From a virus, in IMG/VR virus record IMGVR_UViG_3300048014_000023, positions 1 through 56,150 of that record: 56,150 bases of DNA; one strand, 5' to 3'. The translations under genes were made by a program, and so were the position numbers. The notes below the pieces were generated by a model that was not told the origin of the DNA, did not search any database, and saw only the letters and a list, made by a program, of their open reading frames with translations. Shown one piece after another: positions 1 to 8,453 of this stretch. Every line of letters starts with the position of its first letter. Within the stretch, counting starts at the first letter, position 1.

Positions 1-2
1 GG

Positions 3-98
3 TGTGAATCATATTATGGAAAGGAAGCTCCTTGCTTGAAGGTCTTTACAAAGGCTGAGCAAGGTGTTTATAGGGCGGTATGTGGAAAAAACAAGTAA
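3..98 (+). CDS. 3' end of an unidentified gene (partial)
   Basis: An open frame runs in from the left edge and stops with TAA at 96-98, giving 31 residues that end in AVCGKNK. The composition (two cysteines, several lysines, aromatic residues) looks like a real protein tail. The next gene starts inside it, which is the usual packing in this genome. The product cannot be named from so little sequence. Confidence 0.45.
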   Translation, partial: CESYYGKEAPCLKVFTKAEQGVYRAVCGKNK

Positions 99-459
99 GA
101 TAATAAAGAATGAATCAGTGGTTACTTTTGACATAGACCAGACTCTTTTGATGGATGTCGACGAAAACAACTGGCCAGGAAGAAAGGTCCAGGTGTACCA
201 CAAAGCAAGTCATAAATTTATGACAAAGATAATTCACGAACCACACCTCAAGCTTTTAATAGAACAAGCCGACAGAGGAATGTACATAATCTTGTGGAGT
301 CAGAGAGGGTTTGAGTGGGCAAGGGCAGCAGCGATAGCATTAGAGATAATGCCAATAGTTGATTTGATAATTACTAAGCCTAGGACTTACGTCGATGACA
401 AGAAGTGCAAAGAATGGATGGGACCGCAGATCTATTTAAACCCTAAAGCAAAGTATTGA
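64..459 (+). CDS. HAD-superfamily phosphatase-like protein
   Basis: This 131-residue protein has the HAD motif I, FDIDQTLL, at about residues 22-29, with nucleophile Asp23 and acid/base Asp25. It is followed by a hydrophobic strand ending in Ser (IILWSQRG, motif II-like) and a KPRTYVDD stretch (motif III/IV-like). These phage enzymes usually dephosphorylate nucleotides or DNA/RNA 3' ends. The substrate here is unknown. The first possible start is GTG at 64; a GTG at 82 keeps motif I and overlaps the upstream gene less, so the start is uncertain. It lies at the head of the replication genes, which fits a nucleotide-metabolism or end-processing role by inference only. Confidence 0.7.
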   Translation: MFIGRYVEKTSKIIKNESVVTFDIDQTLLMDVDENNWPGRKVQVYHKASHKFMTKIIHEPHLKLLIEQADRGMYIILWSQRGFEWARAAAIALEIMPIVDLIITKPRTYVDDKKCKEWMGPQIYLNPKAKY

Positions 460-466
460 GGATTAT

Positions 467-679
467 ATGAGCAATAGAATGGATTTAGCTTTATTAGAGT
501 TTACCGAGAGCGGAGCAGAATTGGCAGAGTCAGTGAAGCGCAACATCTTGAAGGCTAAGAATAACGTCGCAGTTATAGACGACGAAACTGTCAACAAGCT
601 TAACAGATTTATGCAGGCGTTTAACGCCATAGCAGATTTACGTGATTATTTAAATAATAATGTCGCTAGAATGAACTAG
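467..679 (+). CDS. small helical protein, unknown function
   Basis: A 70-residue, largely helical protein starts at ATG 467 behind a GAGGAT ribosome site, 7 bases after the HAD gene. No motif is recognised. Its position between the phosphatase and the ssDNA-binding candidate suggests it is co-transcribed with the replication genes. Confidence 0.6.
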   Translation: MSNRMDLALLEFTESGAELAESVKRNILKAKNNVAVIDDETVNKLNRFMQAFNAIADLRDYLNNNVARMN

Positions 680-696
680 CCATTAAAGGAGGCAAT

Positions 697-1149
697 ATGG
701 CATATGAAGAAGTAACAGATCTTAGCACACCTACAGTCGTTAAGATCGGCGGACCAAAAGACACAGATCCAGATTCTCTTGAGGGCTACTATCTTGGAAC
801 AAAACCCTATAAGAACGAGAACGGCACAGGAGTAATTCATGTGTTTCAAACGAAGAAAGGTAACATCGGTGCTTGGGGTAGTAAAGACCTCGACACTAAG
901 TTACTTCAGGTTCCAGTAGGAACTTGCACGTTGGTTACATACGTAGAGAAGAAGAAGCTTGCAGGCGGTAAGACTATCCACGTATTTAGCGTCAAGAAAG
1001 ACAGCTCAAATACGATTAAAGTCGGCGCTGAAGATAATTATGACTCTACTGAATTAGACGCTGCTTCCGAGGCAGAAGAACTTACTCCAGTTCGAACTAC
1101 TGCACGACGCTCTGTTCAAGAACTTTTGAATAGCCGCGCTAAGAACTAA
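697..1149 (+). CDS. putative OB-fold ssDNA-binding protein
   Basis: This 150-residue protein begins behind a strong AAAGGAGG site. Residues 1-105 alternate short hydrophobic and charged strands with aromatic residues (LEGYYLGTKPY, HVFQTKKGN), a pattern compatible with a small beta barrel. The tail after residue 108 is acidic (AEDNYDS, ASEAEEL) before a basic end. A beta barrel plus acidic tail directly upstream of the primase-helicase is the usual place and shape of a phage single-stranded DNA-binding protein. There is no decisive motif, so the call rests on context and general shape. A rho-independent terminator follows its stop codon. Confidence 0.5.
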   Translation: MAYEEVTDLSTPTVVKIGGPKDTDPDSLEGYYLGTKPYKNENGTGVIHVFQTKKGNIGAWGSKDLDTKLLQVPVGTCTLVTYVEKKKLAGGKTIHVFSVKKDSSNTIKVGAEDNYDSTELDAASEAEELTPVRTTARRSVQELLNSRAKN

Positions 1150-1151
1150 TC

Positions 1152-1176
1152 AAAGGGGCCTCACGGCCCCCTTTTC
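1152..1176 (+). terminator. rho-independent terminator after the ssDNA-binding candidate
   Basis: An AAAGGGGCC arm, a TCAC loop and a GGCCCCC arm are followed by TTTT. The stem is very GC-rich. It sits immediately after the stop codon at 1149 and just before the ribosome site (GGAGGAAAC) of the primase-helicase gene. It would lower expression of the replication enzymes relative to the ssDNA-binding candidate. Confidence 0.85.
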
Positions 1177-1189
1177 CTGGGGAGGAAAC

Positions 1190-3037
1190 GTGTACTGCCG
1201 AATGATATTAGCAGATTGGGCGTATAGCAGTAACCCGAGTCTAAACAAGGTCCTAGAGGGAGAATTTAAAGATGAAGATGTCAGAGAACTCAACGCTAAA
1301 GGATACAACGTATACTATTTGCCAAATTACCCTAGCCAGTATGAGCGCGACACTATTGTTGACGGGACTCATATTGATTGCTTCGAGTATGTATTTGTCG
1401 ACTGCGATTTCAAAGATAAAAAATACAAAGACGAAATAGAGTTTGTAGAAACTCTAATGATATCAGGCATAAGACCTACGAGAGTCGTAAGCTCTGGTAA
1501 CGGCGTTCATGCCTATTGGAGAGTCGTAGATTTAGACGGCATGAGCTACTTGCGTTTTCAGCGAAGATTGATGCGTTTGTTCAACACTGACCCAGCCGTC
1601 GGAAAGCTTTTTCAATTGATGCGACTTCCCAACACGATTAACGTAAAGAAAGGTCAGGACGGCCCTTTTTGCCACGTCATAGGAGAGACTGACATATCCT
1701 ACACGGCAGAAGAACTTCACAAGCTACTTCCGCCAATTACTTTGGAAGATGAGGATTACTGCAAGAGACACTACGATAAGACGTTTAACTTAAACCAGGT
1801 GAACATTAGTAGCGATATGCCCGCTAAATGGGGAAAGCTGTTAAACAGCAACCTCGAAGTAAAGGCTCTTTGGACTGAGCCATCTGACGACAGAAGCGGC
1901 AACGACTTTAGGCTTGGCCATATAATGTTTGCCAACGGATTTACTAAGGAAGAAGCTGCTACGGTACTGGCGAGCAGCGCTAAGGCTCTTCAAAGATCCC
2001 CCGTACACAGGATTTCGTACGCTAGCAACATCATAGACAAGATATGGACTTTTGAGATAGCTCCAGACAAATCTAAGTCGAAGCTTTCTAAGTCTATAAA
2101 AGAGATACTTCAGCAAACTAACGGCGACGTCAAGGGTAAGCCTTTTAGATGCCACCCGAGGATAGACAATACGGCTCACGGCTTTAGGTTAACTCAGGTG
2201 ATAGGTTTGGTCGCAGGCTCAGGCGTTGGTAAGACTGCGTTTGCCCTTAACATGTTTCGATGGTTTGCTCAGAACAATCCAGAGTACCATCATTTCTTCA
2301 TACCGTTGGAGCAGCCTGCGATAGAGGTCGCCGACAGGTGGAAAACAATGTGCGGCGAAGACACGAGCCTTCACGAGAAGATCCACGTAATATCAAATTA
2401 CGATGACGACGGAACGTTTAGGCACCTGTCGTTTGACGAGATAAAAGATTACATCGTGAATTTTCAAAAGGAGAACAACATCAAGGCGGGATGCGTAGTA
2501 ATAGATCACATAGGGGCGCTTAAGAAGAAAGGAAAGGACGGAGAAAACCAGGACATAATGGACATATGTCATGCCATGAAGGCGTTTGCCATAGAAACTC
2601 AAACGCTCTTAGTTATGCAGTCCCAGACTAGCCGGGAGAAGGCTAAGAGCGGGGACATAGAGCTTGACAAGGATGCAGCCTACGGCACAGTCTATTTTGA
2701 GTCTTACTGCGATTACTTGATAACTTTGTGGCAGCCTTTGAAGAGGTGTCATAGCGAAGAGGGGTGCCCCTCGGTAACGGCTTTTAAGTTTTGTAAGATA
2801 CGTCATAAGAAGGTCAAGAAAGACGTCATACAGGAAGACGTGCCCTATTACATGTACTTTGATTCAGATAACGAGCACATGAGAGACATGACCGAAGAAG
2901 AGAAGATAGCTTTTAAGTTTTTTGCTCCAAGAGCTTTGAACAAGAGAAAAGCAGACAAATCTACAGACGTAGTAGAATATAAGTCGGTATTTTACACAGA
3001 GGAGGACGTCCATGCAGCCCAGTCTCAAAGTGCTTGA
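1190..3037 (+). CDS. primase-helicase fusion (AEP-type primase plus DnaB-like helicase)
   Basis: The 615-residue protein starts at GTG 1190 behind GGGGAGGAAAC. The N-terminal half carries the hallmarks of an archaeo-eukaryotic primase/PrimPol fold: FVDCDF at 69-74 (metal-binding Asp71 and Asp73) and SSGNGVHAYW at 101-110 (His107). The C-terminal half is a RecA-fold replicative helicase: Walker A AGSGVGKT at 342-349, Walker B VVIDH around 436-440, and a MQSQTSREK stretch typical of DnaB/gp4 motif 3. It would unwind the fork and lay primers for the adjacent polymerase. T7 gp4 has the same logic but uses a TOPRIM primase, so this is a different primase lineage. The gene overlaps the polymerase gene by 26 bases. 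Confidence 0.88.
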   Translation: MYCRMILADWAYSSNPSLNKVLEGEFKDEDVRELNAKGYNVYYLPNYPSQYERDTIVDGTHIDCFEYVFVDCDFKDKKYKDEIEFVETLMISGIRPTRVVSSGNGVHAYWRVVDLDGMSYLRFQRRLMRLFNTDPAVGKLFQLMRLPNTINVKKGQDGPFCHVIGETDISYTAEELHKLLPPITLEDEDYCKRHYDKTFNLNQVNISSDMPAKWGKLLNSNLEVKALWTEPSDDRSGNDFRLGHIMFANGFTKEEAATVLASSAKALQRSPVHRISYASNIIDKIWTFEIAPDKSKSKLSKSIKEILQQTNGDVKGKPFRCHPRIDNTAHGFRLTQVIGLVAGSGVGKTAFALNMFRWFAQNNPEYHHFFIPLEQPAIEVADRWKTMCGEDTSLHEKIHVISNYDDDGTFRHLSFDEIKDYIVNFQKENNIKAGCVVIDHIGALKKKGKDGENQDIMDICHAMKAFAIETQTLLVMQSQTSREKAKSGDIELDKDAAYGTVYFESYCDYLITLWQPLKRCHSEEGCPSVTAFKFCKIRHKKVKKDVIQEDVPYYMYFDSDNEHMRDMTEEEKIAFKFFAPRALNKRKADKSTDVVEYKSVFYTEEDVHAAQSQSA

Positions 3038-5054
3038 CCGTGGAGAAGACGTACTAGGGCTTATTGATTACGTACGAGAGTTTGAGTACGTAGCCTATGA
3101 CTGCGAAACTACTGGGGTTCAAATAGGTACTGAGGTCATAGGTTACTCTATCTGTTGTGAGGATAATACTGCGTATTACGTAATATTACAGAGGTGGGAT
3201 CCCGTCGAAAAGAAGATGGTAATGACGGACTGCCACGACGCAAGCGTGAAATTAATTGCTAGTTTAACTGATAAAAAGCTAATCATGCACAACGCCATAT
3301 TCGATTGCCGCGTCACCGAAGATTATTTTCATATAACTCTAATAAACAGCTTACACACAGACACCATGGTCCTTGCGCATCTCTTAGACGAGAACCGCCG
3401 GATAGGTTTGAAGGAGCTTGGAAAGTCTTTATTTGGTGAGGACGCAGCCGAAGAGCAGAAGCTAATGAAAGAAAGCGTTTTAAACAACGGAGGAAGCCTC
3501 ACCAAGAGTTCCTACGAGATGTACAAGGCTGACGCCCACATAATGGGCAAGTACGGCGCTAAGGACGCTTGGTTGACTTATAAGCTGTTTCTTGAGTTAG
3601 TTCCCCAGCTGATAGATCAGGGGCTAGATAAGTTTTTTTACGACGACGAGTCTATGCCTCTATTGAAGGGACCTACGTACGAGTTAAATAAGACTGGATT
3701 GAGAGTAGACAATAAGGCGCTGCTTAAGTTAAAGAACGAGCTCATCGCGGAATGCGCCAAAGATAAGGCATTTATTGAGTCTGAGATAAAGTCTTTTGTT
3801 GCAGAGGTTTACCCAGGAACTAACAAAAAGAACACGTTTAATTTTGGATCTAACCAGCAGTTGTCTTGGCTACTCTTTGAAAAGCTTGATCAGCCTTTCA
3901 CAGCTTTGACTGACAAGGGGAAGAAAGTCTGCAAAGACATATTGAATTTGAGCCTACCTTACACGAGGGCTGCGCAAAGAGCTTTTATTACCGGTTGCAA
4001 GACATCGCAAGATAAGAAGCTACAAAACCCTCATAAGTTCATTAAAGTTGATAACAAAACTCTATCGGTTTTTGTTAACAGGTATGAGTGGGTTAAAAGA
4101 CTATTGAGTTACAAGAAGAAGCTAAAGATATTAAATACCTACGTTGAGGGGATAGAAGAAAAAATTCAGTACGGAATAATATACCCATCCTTTCTTCAGA
4201 CGGGGACTACTTCAGGCAGGTACTCTAGCCGCAATCCAAACTTTCAAAACCTTCCTAGGGACGACAAGAGCGTCAAGGCCTGCATAGTTTCTAGACCAGG
4301 AAAGGTTTTTGTTGGCGCAGATTACAGTCAGCTAGAGCCGAGGGTCTTTGCTTACTTTTCAAACGACGAAAGGCTCTTGGCTTCGTTTAACTCAGAGGAT
4401 GATTTTTACAGCGTCATAGGAATGGAAGTATGGAACAAGACTGATTGCGTGCCCAGGAAAGACGGGTCGCCAGACGCTTTTGGGATAAAGTACAAGAATC
4501 TTAGAAATCTAGCAAAGGTAATAGCACTGGCAAGCACCTACGGAGCAACTGCGAATAAGCTTTCGGCTACAACCGGTAAAAACGTAGAAGACACACAGCT
4601 CGACATAGATAACTACTTTGAGAGCTTCCCTGGCGTAAAGGAGATGATGCTTAAGTCTCACGAGGAAGCCAAGACTCACGGCCAGGTAAAGAACCTCTTT
4701 GGAAGGCCAAGACGCATGCCTGAGGCTAAGAAGATCTACAAGAAGGCCTCTCACGATGAGTTGCCTTACGATCAGCGCAACCTTTTAAACTTGGCCGTTA
4801 ACCACAGGATACAAAGCACAGGTGCTTCCATAGTCAACCGAGCTGCCATAATGTTCAACAATAACTGTAAGTTAGCTGGCATAGAGGCAAAGCTAGTCCT
4901 ACAAGTTCACGACAGTTTGGTAGCAGAATGCTCAGAGAAAGATGCAGATGACATTGTAACTCTATTGCAGGACGCCATGGAGAATGCCGTAAAGCTGCCG
5001 GGAATTAAGCTCGAAGCAATTCCAAAGATAGGTAAAAACTTAAGCGAAGTTTAA
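3012..5054 (+). CDS. family A DNA polymerase with 3'-5' exonuclease
   Basis: This is a 680-residue replicative polymerase. Exo I is YDCETTG (Asp30, Glu32), Exo II is IMHNAIFDCR, and Exo III is YGAKDAWLTY, so proofreading looks intact. Polymerase motif A is DYSQLEPR (437-444). Motif B has Arg498, Lys502, Tyr510 and Gly511. Motif C is QVHDS (631-635). Two positions stand out: the residue equivalent to E. coli Pol I Phe762 is Leu506, and the usual HDE of motif C is HDS. The 5' nuclease domain of Pol I is absent, as is normal in phages. The start at 3012 lies inside the primase-helicase gene behind AGAGGAGG, suggesting translational coupling. Confidence 0.95.
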   Translation: MQPSLKVLDRGEDVLGLIDYVREFEYVAYDCETTGVQIGTEVIGYSICCEDNTAYYVILQRWDPVEKKMVMTDCHDASVKLIASLTDKKLIMHNAIFDCRVTEDYFHITLINSLHTDTMVLAHLLDENRRIGLKELGKSLFGEDAAEEQKLMKESVLNNGGSLTKSSYEMYKADAHIMGKYGAKDAWLTYKLFLELVPQLIDQGLDKFFYDDESMPLLKGPTYELNKTGLRVDNKALLKLKNELIAECAKDKAFIESEIKSFVAEVYPGTNKKNTFNFGSNQQLSWLLFEKLDQPFTALTDKGKKVCKDILNLSLPYTRAAQRAFITGCKTSQDKKLQNPHKFIKVDNKTLSVFVNRYEWVKRLLSYKKKLKILNTYVEGIEEKIQYGIIYPSFLQTGTTSGRYSSRNPNFQNLPRDDKSVKACIVSRPGKVFVGADYSQLEPRVFAYFSNDERLLASFNSEDDFYSVIGMEVWNKTDCVPRKDGSPDAFGIKYKNLRNLAKVIALASTYGATANKLSATTGKNVEDTQLDIDNYFESFPGVKEMMLKSHEEAKTHGQVKNLFGRPRRMPEAKKIYKKASHDELPYDQRNLLNLAVNHRIQSTGASIVNRAAIMFNNNCKLAGIEAKLVLQVHDSLVAECSEKDADDIVTLLQDAMENAVKLPGIKLEAIPKIGKNLSEV

Positions 5055-5056
5055 AT

Positions 5057-5087
5057 TTGACACTTATTAAGAATTATGTCATAGTAT
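5057..5087 (+). promoter_or_regulatory. candidate sigma70-type promoter upstream of 5120
   Basis: A perfect TTGACA (5057-5062) follows the polymerase stop codon. The -10 is weak: CATAGT with a 17-base spacer or TAGTAT with a 19-base spacer. A ribosome site (AGAGG) and ATG at 5120 lie downstream. A frame also opens at TTG 5057, but using it would place the start codon on the -35 box. Confidence 0.5.
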
Positions 5088-5119
5088 TAGTACAACACTG
5101 TACGACAACAAGAGGTAAT

Positions 5120-5464
5120 ATGAAACAGTTCTTAGCTAAGGTTAAACTCCTATTAAAACAAGTTCGTTCTTATCTTCCTTCACAGCTACCAGTAGGTCTT
5201 ACGGCTTTTAACGCTTACGCCGATGATATCATTGAATTATCAGGAAATTTTGCCGATAAAGACTCGATGGTATTTGCCATAGCAAGCATTTTGATTCATA
5301 TCGACGCTGGTACAGCTTCTGTTTCTAAGCAGTATTTTGTTAAGCGTTTGAGAAAATCTGCAGCAAATCAAGTAGCGTCTCAAGTATTTCAAGACATCAA
5401 AACAAAACAACAAGCCGCCTTAGAAGCAGCAAAGACAGCGCAAAGTGCGACGCAAACTGTCTGA
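5120..5464 (+). CDS. unknown protein, first gene after the polymerase
   Basis: The 114-residue protein starts at ATG 5120 behind AGAGGTAAT. The frame is open back to a TTG at 5057, but that codon coincides with a -35 box, so the later start is preferred. It is basic at the N-terminus (KQFLAKVKLLLKQVR) and ends in a Gln/Ala-rich helix. No family is recognised. It overlaps the next gene by 20 bases. Confidence 0.6.
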   Translation: MKQFLAKVKLLLKQVRSYLPSQLPVGLTAFNAYADDIIELSGNFADKDSMVFAIASILIHIDAGTASVSKQYFVKRLRKSAANQVASQVFQDIKTKQQAALEAAKTAQSATQTV

Positions 5465-5849
5465 GTACGAAAAACTCAAAAAAGTATGGTATAAGAAATT
5501 AGCAGACTCTGGGTTTGTTGACATAGAAAGCAATTCAGATCGAATCTCTTCTACTCACGTAAGCAGGTTTAGCGGTCTAAAGAAATACGGAGAGTTTTCT
5601 AACGAATGGCGGGCCTCGAAAGAAATGTACTATAGATACGCAACGTCATTCCTTAACGAGTATCAATTTGAGACAGAGTTAGAAAAAACCATATGGGAGT
5701 ACCATAGCAATGGAATGTCTAGCAGACAAATAGCATTGACATTGAAGAACGTCGGCCTATTCAAATACGGACGCATGGCCATATGGAGACGACTCCAAAA
5801 GCTTAAAAAAACCATGAAAGACATGTACATAAACAAGAAGGCTGAATGA
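5445..5849 (+). CDS. helix-turn-helix protein (possible regulator or small terminase)
   Basis: The 134-residue protein starts at GTG 5445. The C-terminal third (IWEYHSNGMSSRQIAL and onward to RMAIWRRLQKLK) reads as a helix-turn-helix: a short helix, a Gly-Met-Ser turn, an Arg-Gln-Ile-Ala helix, and a basic recognition helix. The N-terminal part is helical and aromatic. The gene sits four genes upstream of the terminase large subunit, so a packaging role (small terminase) or a transcriptional role are both possible. The sequence does not decide between them. Confidence 0.6.
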   Translation: MRRKLSEYEKLKKVWYKKLADSGFVDIESNSDRISSTHVSRFSGLKKYGEFSNEWRASKEMYYRYATSFLNEYQFETELEKTIWEYHSNGMSSRQIALTLKNVGLFKYGRMAIWRRLQKLKKTMKDMYINKKAE

Positions 5850-6265
5850 ACTTTGAAGGATTGTTCACAGTAAGAATAAGCATTAAAGACGACGATAAGA
5901 ATTTTGTACTATCGACGTTTTTGCGTAGTTTATACCACGGCGATTCTTGGTTTTCTATGATCAAAAAATCAGTTTTTATGAACAACTACAAGTACATAGT
6001 GGAAAAACTGTACAACCATCCAAACTCTATAGTGTTTGTGGCATGCCTAAACGATGACCCATCAGTCATACTTGGGTACAGCATAGTGTCGACAGAGTTA
6101 GACACCCTTCACTGGGTCTATGTAAAAAAAGCTTGGCGCAACAAAGGCATAGCTAAAAACTTAGTCCCGCCTACTATTAAAACTGTTACTCACTTGTCAA
6201 GAACAGGGTTAAGCATATATAATAAAAGAAAAGATTTAGACTTTAACCCGTTCAAATTAGGATAG
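5846..6265 (+). CDS. GNAT-family N-acetyltransferase
   Basis: This 139-residue protein overlaps the previous stop by an ATGA junction. The acetyl-CoA-binding motif A is visible as LHWVYVKKAWRNKGIAKNLV (about 88-107), with Arg98-x-x-Gly101-x-Ala103. The preceding strand (ILGYSIV) matches the usual beta4. GNAT proteins next to phage terminase genes are common, but their substrates are mostly unknown. A second, divergent GNAT is encoded at 30491. Confidence 0.75.
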   Translation: MNFEGLFTVRISIKDDDKNFVLSTFLRSLYHGDSWFSMIKKSVFMNNYKYIVEKLYNHPNSIVFVACLNDDPSVILGYSIVSTELDTLHWVYVKKAWRNKGIAKNLVPPTIKTVTHLSRTGLSIYNKRKDLDFNPFKLG

Positions 6266-6273
6266 GAGAATCC

Positions 6274-6525
6274 ATGGCAACAAAATTTTTTAAGAACAAG
6301 CAACAAATCAAGGAAGAAGTAAAAGAACCACGGAAGATGGAAGAGATCAAGGCTGATTACGAAACGCTACGAAATCGATCAGGTGACGTACAATATCAAA
6401 TCTACGCTTTGAAAAGAGATTTAGAAAACATTAATCAACAGTTGGTTAATATTAATTACGAAGCCGCAGCTCGCAATGAGTTGGACAAAAAAGCAGCAGA
6501 GGTAAAAAATGAAGTCGCAAAGTAA
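6274..6525 (+). CDS. coiled-coil protein, unknown function
   Basis: The 83-residue protein starts behind TAGGAGAATCC. Residues 20-80 form a near-continuous charged helix with heptad-like leucine/isoleucine spacing, consistent with a coiled coil. It overlaps the next gene by 17 bases. Nothing links it to a named family. Confidence 0.55.
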   Translation: MATKFFKNKQQIKEEVKEPRKMEEIKADYETLRNRSGDVQYQIYALKRDLENINQQLVNINYEAAARNELDKKAAEVKNEVAK

Positions 6526-6739
6526 CATGAGAGAAGTAAGCTACGCACACCTCCATGCACCTATCTTTATTCCAGGACTAGGTAATTACAAAGAAACTAT
6601 TACGCCAGACGTAACTGGACCAGATCGTAACCTTAAGATGTTCTTAGAAGATGGGGCGACATGTTTAATGTTAATCACTAAAAACGTAGAAATTGCTATT
6701 CCTCTTAGCAACATTACCCACATGGTAGTTAAGAAGTGA
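6509..6739 (+). CDS. small beta-rich protein, unknown function
   Basis: The 76-residue protein is encoded in a different frame from its neighbours and overlaps both (17 bases upstream, 4 downstream). The C-terminal half alternates strands (CLMLITKNVEIAIPLSNITH), suggesting a small barrel. It is not recognised. The tight overlaps place it in one operon with the terminase. Confidence 0.5.
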   Translation: MKSQSNMREVSYAHLHAPIFIPGLGNYKETITPDVTGPDRNLKMFLEDGATCLMLITKNVEIAIPLSNITHMVVKK

Positions 6740-7029
6740 AGAGATTTGTAAGCCGTCCCAATACGGTATTACCAGAGAAGCCAAATGTAGATATTCCGAT
6801 GTCTGACATAAGCGTATCTAGGTTAATAGACGACGGCTTACTTATATTACACAGAGAGATAGCAAACTTAAAGCTCCTCTCTGTGTCAGGAAAGCTAGAC
6901 CCAGCATCCAGCAGAGACTTGAGAGACACGGTAAAATTACTGTTTGAGCTTAAAGACAGAGAAAACGAGTCTCTCAAAGGATTGACAGACGAGCAGCTTA
7001 AAGAACAGGCAAAGGCCGCACTTGAATGA
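6736..7029 (+). CDS. possible small terminase subunit
   Basis: This 97-residue protein directly precedes the large terminase and overlaps it by an ATGA junction. It is helical, with a SSRDLRDTVKLLFELKDRE segment followed by LTDEQLKEQAKAALE. The size, position and helical hairpin are those expected of a phage small terminase or DNA-recognition subunit, but no HTH is obvious. The helix-turn-helix protein at 5445 is the competing candidate. Confidence 0.45.
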   Translation: MKRFVSRPNTVLPEKPNVDIPMSDISVSRLIDDGLLILHREIANLKLLSVSGKLDPASSRDLRDTVKLLFELKDRENESLKGLTDEQLKEQAKAALE

Positions 7030-8453
7030 GCGTATCAAAAACAGGTATTCTTACTGAAGTAGTAGCAAGAAAAGCTACTAGCAAGACTATAAATCACATA
7101 GTCTTAAACGATAACTTTCCAAGACAGAACGCATTCATAAACGACACAGCAAGATACGTATCTGCACAGTGCTCACGTCGAGCCGGTAAGACTAACGGCT
7201 TGGCTTATAGGTTTTTTAAAACCATGGAGAAGTATCCTAAGAGCCAATGCGTATACCTGGGCTTGACAAGAGATTCAGCTAAAGGAGCAATGTGGCCGGT
7301 GCTAAACGAGATAAACGATCGTTTCAAGCTTAATTGCGTTTTTACAGAATCTAAGCTTACGATGACTCACCCAAACGGCGCCATACTCATAATCCTAGGT
7401 GCTGACATGCCTAACTACGCAAAACGTTTAAAGGGTCGTAAATACCCAGGCGTAGCTATTGACGAAGCCCAGGACTTCGGCAACCACATAGAGTACATTA
7501 TAGACGACGTTTTGACACCATCTATATCTGACTACGAAGACGGATGGTTAGCTGTGACCGGAACTCCAGGACCCGTACCACAAGGATACTTTTTTGATCT
7601 AACCATGAACAAGAAGTACGGGTTTAGCCACCATGCCTGGACGCTTTTTGAAAACCCTAACATGCCCAACCCGCAAGAATTTGTAGCAGACTTGAAGAGA
7701 CGTAAAGAATGGGACGACAACAACCCTACGTTGAAGCGAGAGTGGCTTAACCATTGGGTGTTAGACGTAGAAGCACTGTGGATTAAATACAACAGGGCAC
7801 AATGTCATTACGTAAATTTAGATAAAAATCATAAGTGGAATTACGTATTAGGTGTCGACATCGGGTTTAAAGATGCGGACGCCATAGCAGTCGTCGCTTG
7901 GTCTGAGACTAGCAGGGAAACGTATCTAGTAGAAGAAATGGTACAGAACAAGCAAGGCATATCAGATCTTATACTCCAGATAGACCACCTCCAGAAAAAA
8001 TACAACGCCTACAAGATCGTCATGGATGAAGGCGGACTCGGTAAGAAGATTGCCGAAGAGATTAGACGAAGGTTTAACTGTCCATTAGTTGCAGCTGAGA
8101 AAGAAAAGAAGCAAGACAACGTAGAATTCTTAAATGATGACATGCGTTTAGGAAAGTTTAAAGCAAAAGAAGATTCTCGTTTTGCTCAAGACTCTTACAT
8201 GGTGCAAATAGATTGGGATAAGAGCACCCCTAAAAGAATCATATTAAAAAAGACGTACCACTCAGACATTATAGATGCCGTGTTATACGCCTACAAAGAA
8301 TCATGGTCTTTTACCCATCAGCCTGAACCAGCTAAACCTCATTACGGCAGCAAAGAATGGGCAGAAGCTCAACAAAGTGAGATGTGGGAAAAAGAGTTGG
8401 AAGGCTATATGAAGCAAAAAGAGCATGAAAAATGGCAAAAAGGTGAGTTTTAA
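7026..8453 (+). CDS. terL: terminase large subunit
   Basis: The 475-residue packaging motor has the ATPase and nuclease halves in order. Walker A is SRRAGKT at 50-56, Walker B is VAIDEAQD at 143-150, and the coupling motif TGTP is at 178-181. The RNase H-like nuclease acidic residues are Asp278 (GVDIGF), Asp334 (VMDEG) and Asp414/Asp417 (HSDIIDA). It cuts and pumps genomic DNA into the procapsid through the portal encoded at 10766. The length is normal for a complete TerL. Confidence 0.95.
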   Translation: MSVSKTGILTEVVARKATSKTINHIVLNDNFPRQNAFINDTARYVSAQCSRRAGKTNGLAYRFFKTMEKYPKSQCVYLGLTRDSAKGAMWPVLNEINDRFKLNCVFTESKLTMTHPNGAILIILGADMPNYAKRLKGRKYPGVAIDEAQDFGNHIEYIIDDVLTPSISDYEDGWLAVTGTPGPVPQGYFFDLTMNKKYGFSHHAWTLFENPNMPNPQEFVADLKRRKEWDDNNPTLKREWLNHWVLDVEALWIKYNRAQCHYVNLDKNHKWNYVLGVDIGFKDADAIAVVAWSETSRETYLVEEMVQNKQGISDLILQIDHLQKKYNAYKIVMDEGGLGKKIAEEIRRRFNCPLVAAEKEKKQDNVEFLNDDMRLGKFKAKEDSRFAQDSYMVQIDWDKSTPKRIILKKTYHSDIIDAVLYAYKESWSFTHQPEPAKPHYGSKEWAEAQQSEMWEKELEGYMKQKEHEKWQKGEF

